Source of the DNA: Candidatus Aenigmatarchaeota archaeon
GTDB taxonomy: Archaea; Aenigmatarchaeota; Aenigmatarchaeia; QMZP01
DNA: 10,618 nt
Direction: 5' to 3'
Assembly (NCBI GenBank): GCA_017609145.1
Contig: JAFCEM010000022.1
Span: forward strand, 1-10,618
A program made the translations under genes and the position numbers. The notes under the pieces are model-generated. The model saw only the letters and a program-made list of their open reading frames with translations. It did not search any database and was not told the origin of the DNA. Positions 1 through 6,539 of this stretch are shown here, one piece after another. The stretch's first letter is position 1. Each line of letters opens with the position of its first letter.

Positions 1-294
1 GCTAAGTGCGATATATAACAGTGCAGAGCCGAGACCTGAGAGTATGAAGATTAAAAGATACCATCTCCAGCCCATGGCTCTTTCTATTACCACCCCGAAC
101 ATGAAGAGTATAAACATGTTTATTGTAATGTGCCAAAAGGAGCCGTGAAGAAACATATATGTGAAGAACTGCCAGTACTGCCCTGCAAGGGCATATGTCG
201 GTATTAGCGAAAATGTTTCAGTGAATCCTGGGATTATTTGCTGTAGGAAGAAGACCACAATACATGCAATAATAATGGTTATTGTAACTCGCAT
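1..294 (-). CDS. Rhomboid-family intramembrane serine protease, N-terminal 98 residues (runs off window)
   Basis: The minus frame is open from an ATG at 294 to the window edge with no stop, so the C-terminal half is missing. After a hydrophobic first helix, the protein reads WQFFTYMFLHGSFWHITINM and then a stretch ending FGVVIERAMGW. This is the rhomboid pattern: W-x2-F/T...FLHG, an H-x3-N motif (His and Asn of the oxyanion region), then the conserved FG-x3-E. The catalytic GxSG serine and the later histidine would lie beyond the edge, so activity cannot be judged. Rhomboids cut transmembrane segments of client proteins inside the membrane. The gene starts 30 nt after the stop of the COG1361-like surface protein and is probably its co-transcribed neighbour, though an AT-rich stretch in the gap could be a weak promoter. 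No clear ribosome-binding site is seen. An in-frame stop lies 24 nt upstream of the ATG, which fixes the start region. Confidence 0.85.
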   Translation of the reverse strand, partial: MRVTITIIIACIVVFFLQQIIPGFTETFSLIPTYALAGQYWQFFTYMFLHGSFWHITINMFILFMFGVVIERAMGWRWYLLIFILSGLGSALLYIALS

Positions 295-324
295 AAGAAT
301 ATAATTGTCAGCAGTTTATTTATT

Positions 325-1488
325 TTAAGCATGTTTGGGTTTCTTCCCTTTTTTGTATCTCTTCCACAAGTGCCTGATTATAATGAGCACCACAATCAGG
401 GTTATGAGACTCGTAATCATGTTTGTTATTCTGGGATCAGGATAATTCAGAAAAACCTCTTCCTGTGACTGCTCGTTTTTTAATGTGGGACCTATATAAT
501 CCATCTTAAGATAACCAGAGCCCTGCGTCAAAAGGGGAAAGTCAAATGTTGTATATTTGCTCGCCTTAAGCTGACTTATATAATCAATACCCACTACACT
601 GCCACTTATCACAAGCGTTGCCTCAACTGATTTGGCATCCGTGCTGCCCTTGTTTGCAACTTTTATCTTCAGTTTGTTGCTGTCAAAATCAGTTTCTATG
701 TCTATTATCTCAAGATTTATCGTACCAGTAACAGGTATTCCTATATCAACTATCCGTTCCATTGCGGTATTGTTCTCGTCTTTATATGAAAGTGTGAGGG
801 TTGCTGAGTATGTCTGGTATTCTGCATTACTGTCAATGCTCATGTTCAGTTCTGTATGGGCTGTGACTCCGGGTTCTACATCACCGATATAAACAAGGCC
901 TCCGGAAAGCACAGGCATTATATAGCTTGAACTTGAATTTATCATGGCCTTGACATTCCTCGCTGTTCCTGTGCCCACGTTTTCAAAGTTTATTCCAACA
1001 TTAACCATTGAACCCGGCGCCATGTCTTGGGGTTCGGTATGAATAGACATTACCACGAGGTCTGGTATACCATTCACTCTTATACTTACACTGTCTTCTA
1101 TATAGACATCCTCCTGACCTGACGGGTATATCCTGAATTTTAGATTATAATCACCGGTAAGCACTGATTCATTGACAAAAAGTTTATAGGATGTTTTAAC
1201 CGATTCCTTTGCTCCTATCTTGTTAAAGAATTTTGTCCTGTTTTCGCCAGGCAGGAGCTTAAATGGTTCGTCATCAATTATCTCGATAATCCTCTCATTA
1301 GCATCGGCATATCCATTGTTCTGGATTTCTATTTGTATGTCAAAATTGTTTCCAGGCTCTACCGGGTAAGGCATCTGATTGGTAAGAACAACAGCCAAAC
1401 CGGATGAACCGGTAATGGAATCCGCGCTAACAAACACAAAGCCCAAAAAAAGGGCAAGTGTCAGACCGAATAGAATTTCTTTTTTCAT
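325..1488 (-). CDS. Membrane-anchored extracellular protein, COG1361/CARDB-like (S-layer-related), ABC-exporter partner
   Basis: A protein of 387 residues. Residues 1-22 form a signal peptide (KKE, then a Leu/Phe-rich core ending FVFVSADS). About 320 residues with a beta-sandwich character follow. They contain recurring adhesion-type segments (PVEPGNNFDIQIEIQNNG, MAPGSMVNVGINFENVGTG, SNKLKIKVANKGSTDAKSVE) like the CARDB or NEW3 domains of COG1361 proteins. Near the C-terminus a single membrane helix (about 355-371, TSLITLIVVLIII) precedes a basic cytoplasmic tail. The protein should therefore sit outside the cell, tethered at its C-terminus. Its ATG overlaps the stop of the ABC ATPase (ATGA), and a GGTGGTGA ribosome-binding site lies inside the ATPase gene, so translation is coupled. 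In archaea such proteins often accompany MacB/LolD-type exporters and may serve as the external partner. The family is well supported; the role is inferred from context. Confidence 0.8.
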   Translation of the reverse strand: MKKEILFGLTLALFLGFVFVSADSITGSSGLAVVLTNQMPYPVEPGNNFDIQIEIQNNGYADANERIIEIIDDEPFKLLPGENRTKFFNKIGAKESVKTSYKLFVNESVLTGDYNLKFRIYPSGQEDVYIEDSVSIRVNGIPDLVVMSIHTEPQDMAPGSMVNVGINFENVGTGTARNVKAMINSSSSYIMPVLSGGLVYIGDVEPGVTAHTELNMSIDSNAEYQTYSATLTLSYKDENNTAMERIVDIGIPVTGTINLEIIDIETDFDSNKLKIKVANKGSTDAKSVEATLVISGSVVGIDYISQLKASKYTTFDFPLLTQGSGYLKMDYIGPTLKNEQSQEEVFLNYPDPRITNMITSLITLIVVLIIIRHLWKRYKKGKKPKHA

Positions 1489-2171
1489 TTTTCACCACCT
1501 ATAATTTTACCATCTTGTATTTTAATAATTTTGTTACATACATTGCCGACTTTAGGGTCGTGCGTCACTACTATTACTGTATAGCCATGCTTCCTGTTAA
1601 GCTCCTTTATGAGCTGAAGTATTATCTTGGATGTCTTCATGTCAAGGTTTCCCGTGAGCTCGTCTCCGAGAATGATTTTTGGGTTGTTTGCAAGGGCCCG
1701 TGCAATTGCCACTCTCTGCTGCTCACCACCTGAAAGTTCTGAGGGCCTGTGGTCGATCCTTTTTCCAAGACCGACCAATTCAAGGAGATTCTTTGCTTTC
1801 TTTTCAGCCTCGTCCTTGGGTTTTCCCAGCAACCTTATGGCAAAGGCAACATTCTCCATCGCCGTGAAGCTGTGCACGAGATTATACTGCTGGAATACGA
1901 ATCCTATCTTTTTTCCCCTGACCTCCGCAAGCCCATCTTCATCAAGTTTCTCTGTTTCCACTCCGTCTATGAAAACCTTACCTGAGCTTGGTTTTAGAAG
2001 GCATCCTATCACGTCAAGCAGTGTTGTCTTGCCGCTTCCGGAAGCTCCCATTATAGCAACCATATCCCCACTTTTTATCTTCAGATTAATGTTGTCAAGA
2101 GCGATAACCTCTGATGTCTTTCCGGGATTGTAAATCTTCCTTACACCACGTGTCTCTATCACATATGTCAT
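1485..2171 (-). CDS. ABC transporter ATP-binding protein, LolD/MacB type
   Basis: A protein of 228 residues, the usual size for a stand-alone LolD/MacB-class ATPase. All ABC motifs are present in order: Walker A GASGSGKTT (42-50), Q-loop FVFQQYN (91-97), signature LSGGEQQRVAIARAL (146-160), Walker B IILGDE (166-171) with catalytic Glu171, D-loop GNLD (174-177) and H-loop His204 (VTHDP). The loop after Walker B reads DELTGNLD instead of the common DEPTGNLD, a mild deviation that keeps the catalytic residue. It should power the adjacent FtsX-like permease at the cytoplasmic face. Its ATG lies 11 nt after the permease stop, preceded by an AAAGGTGA ribosome-binding site, and its 3' end overlaps the surface-protein gene by 4 nt. 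This is a tight three-gene operon. The exported substrate cannot be told from sequence; a lipoprotein, peptide or surface component is possible. Confidence 0.93.
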   Translation of the reverse strand: MTYVIETRGVRKIYNPGKTSEVIALDNINLKIKSGDMVAIMGASGSGKTTLLDVIGCLLKPSSGKVFIDGVETEKLDEDGLAEVRGKKIGFVFQQYNLVHSFTAMENVAFAIRLLGKPKDEAEKKAKNLLELVGLGKRIDHRPSELSGGEQQRVAIARALANNPKIILGDELTGNLDMKTSKIILQLIKELNRKHGYTVIVVTHDPKVGNVCNKIIKIQDGKIIGGEK

Positions 2172-2182
2172 ATATTCACCTT

Positions 2183-3325
2183 TTATTCATACCTCAGCGC
2201 GTCGACCGGGTCCAGTTTTGCCGCTTTCCATGCAGGATAAATCCCACCGACTATACCAAGCGAAAGGGCGAAGATGAAGGCAAAAAACAGGAGTGGCCAT
2301 GTAGCTACTGTTGTTATCATACCCATAGCAACAGTTGTTATACCCAGGCTTGCAAATACACCAAGAGCGCAGCCCACACCACCACCTATCATGCTTATCA
2401 TTGCGGATTCTGTAAGAAACTGGATTAACACCTTGTTGTTTGTTGCGCCTATTGCCTTCATGACCCCTATCTCTCTCCTTCTCTCTATGACTGCCATTAT
2501 CATTGTGTTCATGACGCCCAGACCGCCGACGAATGCTGCGACAGCACCTATGCCTATAGTGAAGAAGCTTATCGCACCCACCATTTCAGAGGCCTGCCTC
2601 GTGATTTCCGTGCCCGTGATAGTAGCCACATCATCGACTTCATCCTCTATATCCTCTGCCACAAGCTCTGTGGCTGTTATATCATCCGGTATTACATATA
2701 TCATCTGGTAGGTATCGATATCAAGAGCCTCCTGAAGGTCCTCAATTGGGACTATAACTCCCATATCTATGTCAGTGCTGCCTGTCTTTTCTATGATACC
2801 TATTATTTCAAAGTCCGTGTCCCCAACCTCATAGTAATCTCCGGGTTCCAGATTATAAACCTCAGCTATGGTCTTTCCTATCAATGCAACACCACTGTCG
2901 CCCTCTTCCATGTCCCGGCCTTCGTATATGCCTATCTTCTCTCCCTTGAAGTACTCTGTTTTATCTGGTTCCATTCCCACAATCTGTTCCGAGGACGAAA
3001 AGAATCCTTCAAAACTCTTGAAGTGCATTACCATGGGCACGGTATCCTTGACGCCGGCAACAATGGAAATGGAGTTGACATGCTCGTCCGTCAGTTCGCT
3101 GTTCATACCCAACAACAGTGCTCCGAGGCCTTCGGTGTTTTCATCACTCTCAACCACTATTATCCTTCCTGCAACCAGTTCGAGGCTCTTCTGAACAGTG
3201 TCGTCAATACCTGCTGCTATGGAACCCAATGCCACTATGGCTGCTATGCCTATTACAATCCCAAGAATGGTGAGAAACGTTCTTGACCTTTGACGCGTGA
3301 TGTTCCTGAAAGCCAGATCAATCAT
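2183..3325 (-). CDS. ABC transporter permease, MacB/FtsX family
   Basis: A protein of 380 residues with MacB-type topology. A short cytoplasmic start (MIDLAFRNITRQRSR) precedes TM1 (about 17-38, FLTILGIVIGIAAIVALGSI). An extracellular MacB_PCD-type domain of about 200 residues follows, then three C-terminal helices (about 250-280, 305-332 and 343-368). The FtsX signature ERRREIGVMKAIGATNNKV sits between TM2 and TM3, and the protein ends YPAWKAAKLDPVDALRYE, typical of the family. Two such subunits plus two ATPases form a mechanotransmitting exporter rather than a classical channel. This is the first gene of its operon. No Shine-Dalgarno precedes the ATG at 3325, but a TATA-like box (TTTAAA, about 3345-3350) lies 20-25 nt upstream, so the transcript is probably leaderless. 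Confidence 0.92.
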   Translation of the reverse strand: MIDLAFRNITRQRSRTFLTILGIVIGIAAIVALGSIAAGIDDTVQKSLELVAGRIIVVESDENTEGLGALLLGMNSELTDEHVNSISIVAGVKDTVPMVMHFKSFEGFFSSSEQIVGMEPDKTEYFKGEKIGIYEGRDMEEGDSGVALIGKTIAEVYNLEPGDYYEVGDTDFEIIGIIEKTGSTDIDMGVIVPIEDLQEALDIDTYQMIYVIPDDITATELVAEDIEDEVDDVATITGTEITRQASEMVGAISFFTIGIGAVAAFVGGLGVMNTMIMAVIERRREIGVMKAIGATNNKVLIQFLTESAMISMIGGGVGCALGVFASLGITTVAMGMITTVATWPLLFFAFIFALSLGIVGGIYPAWKAAKLDPVDALRYE

Positions 3326-3343
3326 ACTGATAATTGATATTGG

Positions 3344-3353
3344 ATTTTAAATT
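3344..3353 (-). promoter_or_regulatory. TATA-box promoter of the MacB-type exporter operon
   Basis: The minus strand has an AATTTAAAAT box whose centre lies about 24 nt before the permease ATG at 3325. That is the normal archaeal TATA-to-start distance and implies transcription starting at or just before the ATG. This agrees with the absence of a ribosome-binding site. Confidence 0.5.
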
Positions 3354-3379
3354 AATTCCCGTTTGGTAAAAAATAAAGA

Positions 3380-3402
3380 TGGTAACCATTGATTGGTTAC
3401 CA
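3380..3402. repeat. 23-bp perfect inverted repeat, possible operator or terminator hairpin
   Basis: Nine-base arms TGGTAACCA and TGGTTACCA are separated by five bases (TTGAT). Each arm is itself nearly palindromic (TGGTWACCA), so this is also a direct repeat of one short site at 14-bp spacing. On the minus strand it is followed by CTTTATTTTTTACC, so it could end transcripts of the por operon or the small ORF upstream. It also lies about 30 bp upstream of the exporter operon's TATA box, where a dimeric regulator could bind. The sequence does not decide between the two. Confidence 0.6.
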
Positions 3403-3411
3403 AGAATTTAC

Positions 3412-3552
3412 TTATGCTCCAGAAACGGTGAACGTTGCGACCGTCCAGTCATTGCTCGTATCGAAATCACCATTTGCCATATTGTATGTGAATGTGTGTG
3501 GTCCGTACTGTATTGGTATTCCTTCATTGATTAAAAAATAATCTCTAGTCAC
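3412..3552 (-). pseudogene. Short ORF resembling the C-terminal tail of an exported (pilin-like or surface) protein
   Basis: A 46-codon frame opens at a GTG that overlaps the porA stop (GTGTGA) and ends in TAA at 3412. The product contains GIPIQYGPHTFTYNM, then DTSNDWTVATFTVSGA. This is rich in Thr, Asn and aromatic residues with alternating hydrophobics, and resembles the last beta strands of an archaeal pilin or surface protein. It has no signal peptide or N-terminal domain and the frame closes soon upstream, so it looks like the remnant of a longer gene whose 5' part was lost. It occupies the place where porB would be expected. It could instead be a genuine small protein coupled to porA. 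I do not recognise a specific family. Confidence 0.4.
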
Positions 3553-4688
3553 ACCCAACTGACATTCTCTTTCTCTGATTTAATCTTCTTCATGATGTTC
3601 TTCATGTCATCGAGTGTAATGTCCTTTCCACCGAGGCCTGCTATGAAACCCAGTACTTTTGGTTTGGAGCCCGTATTGTAGAGAGCTGACCTGACTTCAG
3701 TATAGAGCGAGCCTTCGCTGCCGAGGGATACGTCTTTCTCAAGCACGCCGACGGAACGGATGTTTTGGCACGCCTTGATTATGTCTTCTTTCGGGAACGG
3801 CCTCATTGCCTTCACTCTTATCATTCCTATGCCTTCTTTTTCAAGCATGGACCTTGCGGTGCCTGCAACAGAGCCCATAGTTATTATTGCGTGCTCTTTC
3901 CCGTCGAGGTTTGTCGTCTCTATCAATCCGTTACCATAGGATCTTTCCGAGACAGATGCGTATTCCCTGTTCACCCTTTTGATGACACCAGTGGCATTTT
4001 CCATGGCTTCCTGTTGTTGTTTCTTGAATTCCATGAAATGCTCGGGTGTTGCGAGGGTGCCCATTGCAATCGGGTTTGAGGGGTTCAGCGAAACCTTTGG
4101 CTTGTATCGCGGCAAAAACCTGCTAACCGATGATGCGTCAAGGATATTCACGGGTTCGTATGTATGCGATATGAGATACCCGTCAAGGCAGACCATCGTC
4201 GGCAGCCGCGTCTCCTCAGCTATCTTGAATGTTTGTACGTGTGTGTCAAATGCCTCCTGGGCGTTCTCGACATAGAGCTGTATCCACCCCGCATCGCGCT
4301 GCGAGACCGAGTCCTGCTGGTCGTTCCATATGTTGATCGGGGCGGATAATGACCTGTTCGCCACGCCCATTACTATCGGAAGCCTGAGCCCGGACGCTAT
4401 GAAAAGTATCTCATGCATGAGAGCGATGCCCTGTGATGCGGTTGCTGTGTAGGTGCGGACGCCCATGGCAGACGCCCCGACACAGGCGGATATGGCTGAC
4501 TGTTCTGACTCAACCCTTATAATTTCAGCATCAAGCGAGCCGTCCGCAGACATTTCGGCTATTGTTTCACTTATCTTGGTCTGTGGCGTGATGGGGTACA
4601 TTGGTATCACATCCGGCCTGCATAGCCTCACTGCCTCTGCAACCGCATGGGCTCCAGACATGATTTTTTTGGCTTCCTTTTTTTTCAT
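3549..4688 (-). CDS. porA: Pyruvate:ferredoxin oxidoreductase, alpha subunit
   Basis: A protein of 379 residues from the ATG at 4688, typical for archaeal PorA (about 390). The frame extends upstream to 4757, but the extra 23 residues lie inside porD. The ATG at 4688 follows GGGAGAGATA and shares one base with the porD stop (TAATG), so it is preferred. Family markers are YPITPQTKISE near residue 32, a VESEQSAISACVGASAMG segment, then TATASQGIALMHEILFIASG and NRSLSAPINIWNDQQDS. These belong to the alpha-subunit domain that forms the active-site channel with the beta subunit. Pyruvate + CoA + 2 oxidised ferredoxin gives acetyl-CoA + CO2 + 2 reduced ferredoxin. The TPP-binding beta subunit is not encoded next to it. 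Pyruvate specificity is inferred from similarity to PorA rather than VorA or KorA. Confidence 0.93.
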   Translation of the reverse strand: MKKKEAKKIMSGAHAVAEAVRLCRPDVIPMYPITPQTKISETIAEMSADGSLDAEIIRVESEQSAISACVGASAMGVRTYTATASQGIALMHEILFIASGLRLPIVMGVANRSLSAPINIWNDQQDSVSQRDAGWIQLYVENAQEAFDTHVQTFKIAEETRLPTMVCLDGYLISHTYEPVNILDASSVSRFLPRYKPKVSLNPSNPIAMGTLATPEHFMEFKKQQQEAMENATGVIKRVNREYASVSERSYGNGLIETTNLDGKEHAIITMGSVAGTARSMLEKEGIGMIRVKAMRPFPKEDIIKACQNIRSVGVLEKDVSLGSEGSLYTEVRSALYNTGSKPKVLGFIAGLGGKDITLDDMKNIMKKIKSEKENVSWV

Positions 4689-4966
4689 TATCTCTCCCTT
4701 TCTTTCTTTACGGCTTTCTGCGGGCATTCCTCCACGCATATCATGCAGCCTTTGCAATAATCATAATCTATGACCGCTGTCTTCTTTCCATTGACTTCTT
4801 TGACCTTTATTGCGCCCTCCGGGCAGTACCATTCGCATATCTTGCACCCTTTGCATTTGTCTGTAACCACCGGCCGGAATGTCCTCCAGGAGCCTGTCTT
4901 ATTCTTCTTGGAAGAGCCTGGCTCTCCAGCAACGGCCGCCTCAGAAACCGAATTTGAATTCACCAT
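4688..4966 (-). CDS. porD: Pyruvate:ferredoxin oxidoreductase, delta subunit (2x[4Fe-4S] ferredoxin)
   Basis: A protein of 92 residues from the ATG at 4966. An upstream ATG at 4987 would add seven residues but lies inside porC. The 4966 start is better placed behind GGGGTGA. After a low-complexity N-terminus and the delta-subunit signature SWRTFRPVV come two complete C-x2-C-x2-C-x3-C-P motifs: Cys38, 41, 44, 48 (CKGCKICEWYCPEGAI) and Cys71, 74, 77, 81 (CKGCMICVEECPQKAV). They bind two [4Fe-4S] clusters that carry electrons from the TPP site to external ferredoxin. The gene starts 1 nt after the porC stop and its stop overlaps the porA ATG, giving tight translational coupling in the order gamma-delta-alpha. 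Confidence 0.94.
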   Translation of the reverse strand: MVNSNSVSEAAVAGEPGSSKKNKTGSWRTFRPVVTDKCKGCKICEWYCPEGAIKVKEVNGKKTAVIDYDYCKGCMICVEECPQKAVKKERER

Positions 4967-4967
4967 C

Positions 4968-5495
4968 CTATTCACCCCTGGTCTCATTGTATGCCCTTTC
5001 TACGAGCTGTTTGTTCAGTTCCGCAACCTTTCCGTTAAACCTCTCGTCCAGGACGCTGAGTATGGGCTCAAGCGGGACCAAACCAGTCACCCCCGCAAAG
5101 ACCCCGAGCATTGCGGTATTAACGATATCCTTGCCAAGTACATCGAGTGCAAGTGTGGTAGCGTCGAAATGGTAGGTCTTTTCTTTGAAATTGTGGCTGT
5201 TGTTCGAGTTTATCAATATGACGGAATCCTGCTTGAGTCCGCTGCTTATCTCCGGCAAATTAGAAAGAGAGGGGTCAAGAACTATGACATAGTCAGGCTC
5301 GTAGACCTGGGACCTTATGGTTATGGGCTCGTCTGAGATTCTGCAGAATGCCCTCACGGGTGCGCCCCGCCTTTCGACGCCGAAATTCGGGAATGCCTGT
5401 GTATATTTTCCGTCGAGGCCTGCGGCCTTTGCAAGTATCTCCATGGCTGTCACGGCGCCCTGCCCGCCTCTACCATGTGCTCTTATCTCAATCAT
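4968..5495 (-). CDS. porC: Pyruvate:ferredoxin oxidoreductase, gamma subunit
   Basis: A protein of 175 residues, full length for the family. It opens with the gamma-subunit signature EIRAHGRGGQGAVTAMEIL, followed by the AFPNFGVERRGAPVRAFCRI segment, both highly characteristic. A DYVIVLDPSL motif and an NTAMLGVFAG stretch complete the Rossmann-like domain. In the holoenzyme this subunit contributes to CoA binding and assembly. It is the first gene of the cluster. The ATG follows a TATAGGTGATATT leader with a clear ribosome-binding site and lies about 75 nt downstream of a TATA box. It ends 1 nt before porD. Confidence 0.94.
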   Translation of the reverse strand: MIEIRAHGRGGQGAVTAMEILAKAAGLDGKYTQAFPNFGVERRGAPVRAFCRISDEPITIRSQVYEPDYVIVLDPSLSNLPEISSGLKQDSVILINSNNSHNFKEKTYHFDATTLALDVLGKDIVNTAMLGVFAGVTGLVPLEPILSVLDERFNGKVAELNKQLVERAYNETRGE

Positions 5496-5530
5496 AATAT
5501 CACCTATAATTTAATACTCTGGGATATCAT

Positions 5531-5550
5531 CCAAGAGCTGTATCTCTTGG
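5531..5550. promoter_or_regulatory. 20-bp inverted repeat near the predicted por transcription start (putative operator or leader hairpin)
   Basis: Perfect 7-bp arms CCAAGAG and CTCTTGG are separated by six bases. The repeat lies 20-45 bp downstream of the porC TATA box (5572-5580), so it covers or immediately follows the expected start of transcription. A bound dimer there would block initiation. Alternatively it is a hairpin at the 5' end of the mRNA. Confidence 0.5.
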
Positions 5551-5571
5551 CAAGAATTAACCACAAAAGCA

Positions 5572-5605
5572 TATAAAAACTTAACTGTAACATTAGACAT
5601 TAGAC
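5572..5605 (-). promoter_or_regulatory. Promoter of the por operon: TATA box with upstream tandem 7-bp repeat
   Basis: The minus strand carries GTTTTTATATG (box at 5572-5580), about 77 nt before the porC ATG. About 10 bp upstream is a tandem duplication of TCTAATG (5591-5604), placed where an archaeal BRE or an activator would bind. The box-to-ATG distance implies a 5' leader of about 50 nt, unlike the leaderless genes nearby and in keeping with the Shine-Dalgarno of porC. Confidence 0.5.
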
Positions 5606-5619
5606 GTATTCTTCAGGAA

Positions 5620-5700
5620 TTATCTGGCCTTCTCCCTTTTCAGCAGACCAAAGCAGTATTTTGAATTTTTCAGCGGGCAGAGCCTGCACACCTTGCTCAT
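5620..5700 (-). CDS. 26-residue cysteine-motif micropeptide downstream of the endonuclease IV gene
   Basis: A short frame, MSKVCRLCPLKNSKYCFGLL followed by a basic tail, with C-x2-C-x7-C spacing. Only three cysteines are present, so a metal site would need another ligand or a dimer. The case for expression is good: an ideal GGGAGGTGA ribosome-binding site overlaps the stop of the endonuclease IV homologue, five nt before the ATG. The peptide would then be translationally coupled to it. The motif resembles cysteine tails attached to larger metal-binding proteins, so it may be a detached or relic tail. No known family is recognised. Confidence 0.5.
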   Translation of the reverse strand: MSKVCRLCPLKNSKYCFGLLKREKAR

Positions 5701-5704
5701 GATT

Positions 5705-6511
5705 TCACCTCCCAAACTTATAACCCATTTTCATGAAAATCTTTTTCATCTTCAGGCTGTCCTTCCACGTGACCGGGCTCTCGCATACTATTGTGACATC
5801 GAGCCTGCGTTTTAGCAGCTCCCTTGCCAGGGGCCTGAAATCGGGCTTATGGTCCATTACCAGATGGCTGCTTTCACCCTTTCTCGTGAATTTTATGTTC
5901 GAGAAATGTGTGTGCAGGTGCATGAGCTTGAGCGGCTTCAGCTTGTCCAGCACCTCGGCGTAATCAATCCTGCCATAATTCCTGGCGTAGATGTGCGCAA
6001 AATCAATGCAAATATCGCATCTGGTTTCCCTTACCAGCCTAATCGTCTCTTCCAGGTTTCCGAATGCTGAGTGCTTTCCCGTTGTCTCGGGCGCGAGTTT
6101 CACGTCCCATTTCTTCTTCCTTATGTATTTCTTCATCTCAAGCATTGCGTCCTTTACAATCTGAAAGGTCTCTTCCTTGCTATATTTGCCGTAATATGCT
6201 GGGTGGAAGACAACGGGGCTGGCGCCCATCAGATGCGCCCTTTCACAGGAATCGAGAATCCTCCTTTTGCTTTCTTCCCTCTTTTTTTTCTCGCTGGAAG
6301 CAAGATTTATATAGTAGGGGGCATGCACGCTGAGCTCTATGCCTATGCGCTTCCTTTCCTCACCTATTCTTTTCGCCAGCGGCAGGCCCATGCCCACGCC
6401 ATGGGAGAACTGTACTTCCATTGTATGGAGCCCGAGCTCCCTGATTTTGGATACGCCTTCGAGTGTTGATTTGGCAGGAGAACCCGCCGGGCCGAGCTTT
6501 ATCCGGCTCAT
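5705..6511 (-). CDS. nfo: Endonuclease IV-like TIM-barrel protein (AP endonuclease family 2)
   Basis: A protein of 268 residues (bacterial Nfo about 285). Family landmarks appear in order: VHAPYYINLAS (His63), VVFHPAYYGKY (His103), APETTGK (Glu142), ICIDFAHIYAR (Asp170, His173), MHLHTHFSNI (His200/202), MDHKPDFRPLAREL, and VCESP (Glu244). These match most metal ligands of the three-zinc site of endonuclease IV. The usual D-x-H pair in the sixth loop is replaced by Asp220-His221 in MDHKP, so one zinc site may be altered. The expected reaction is incision 5' to abasic sites in DNA. It follows a second TIM barrel by 28 nt and is probably co-transcribed with it. A non-repair sugar-phosphate role is possible but less likely. 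Confidence 0.85.
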   Translation of the reverse strand: MSRIKLGPAGSPAKSTLEGVSKIRELGLHTMEVQFSHGVGMGLPLAKRIGEERKRIGIELSVHAPYYINLASSEKKKREESKRRILDSCERAHLMGASPVVFHPAYYGKYSKEETFQIVKDAMLEMKKYIRKKKWDVKLAPETTGKHSAFGNLEETIRLVRETRCDICIDFAHIYARNYGRIDYAEVLDKLKPLKLMHLHTHFSNIKFTRKGESSHLVMDHKPDFRPLARELLKRRLDVTIVCESPVTWKDSLKMKKIFMKMGYKFGR

Positions 6512-6539
6512 ATAGAATATATTCCTTTTGGAATTAAAA

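Noticed and set aside
2274..2711. 145-codon plus-strand open frame opposite the permease gene
   Set aside because: It is an antisense shadow of a clear FtsX/MacB gene; the same applies to the other long plus-strand frames opposite porA, porC and the TIM barrels.
4689..4757. Longer porA N-terminus from the ATG at 4757
   Set aside because: It lies wholly within porD, and the residues do not resemble PorA; the ATG at 4688 has a ribosome-binding site and typical TAATG coupling.
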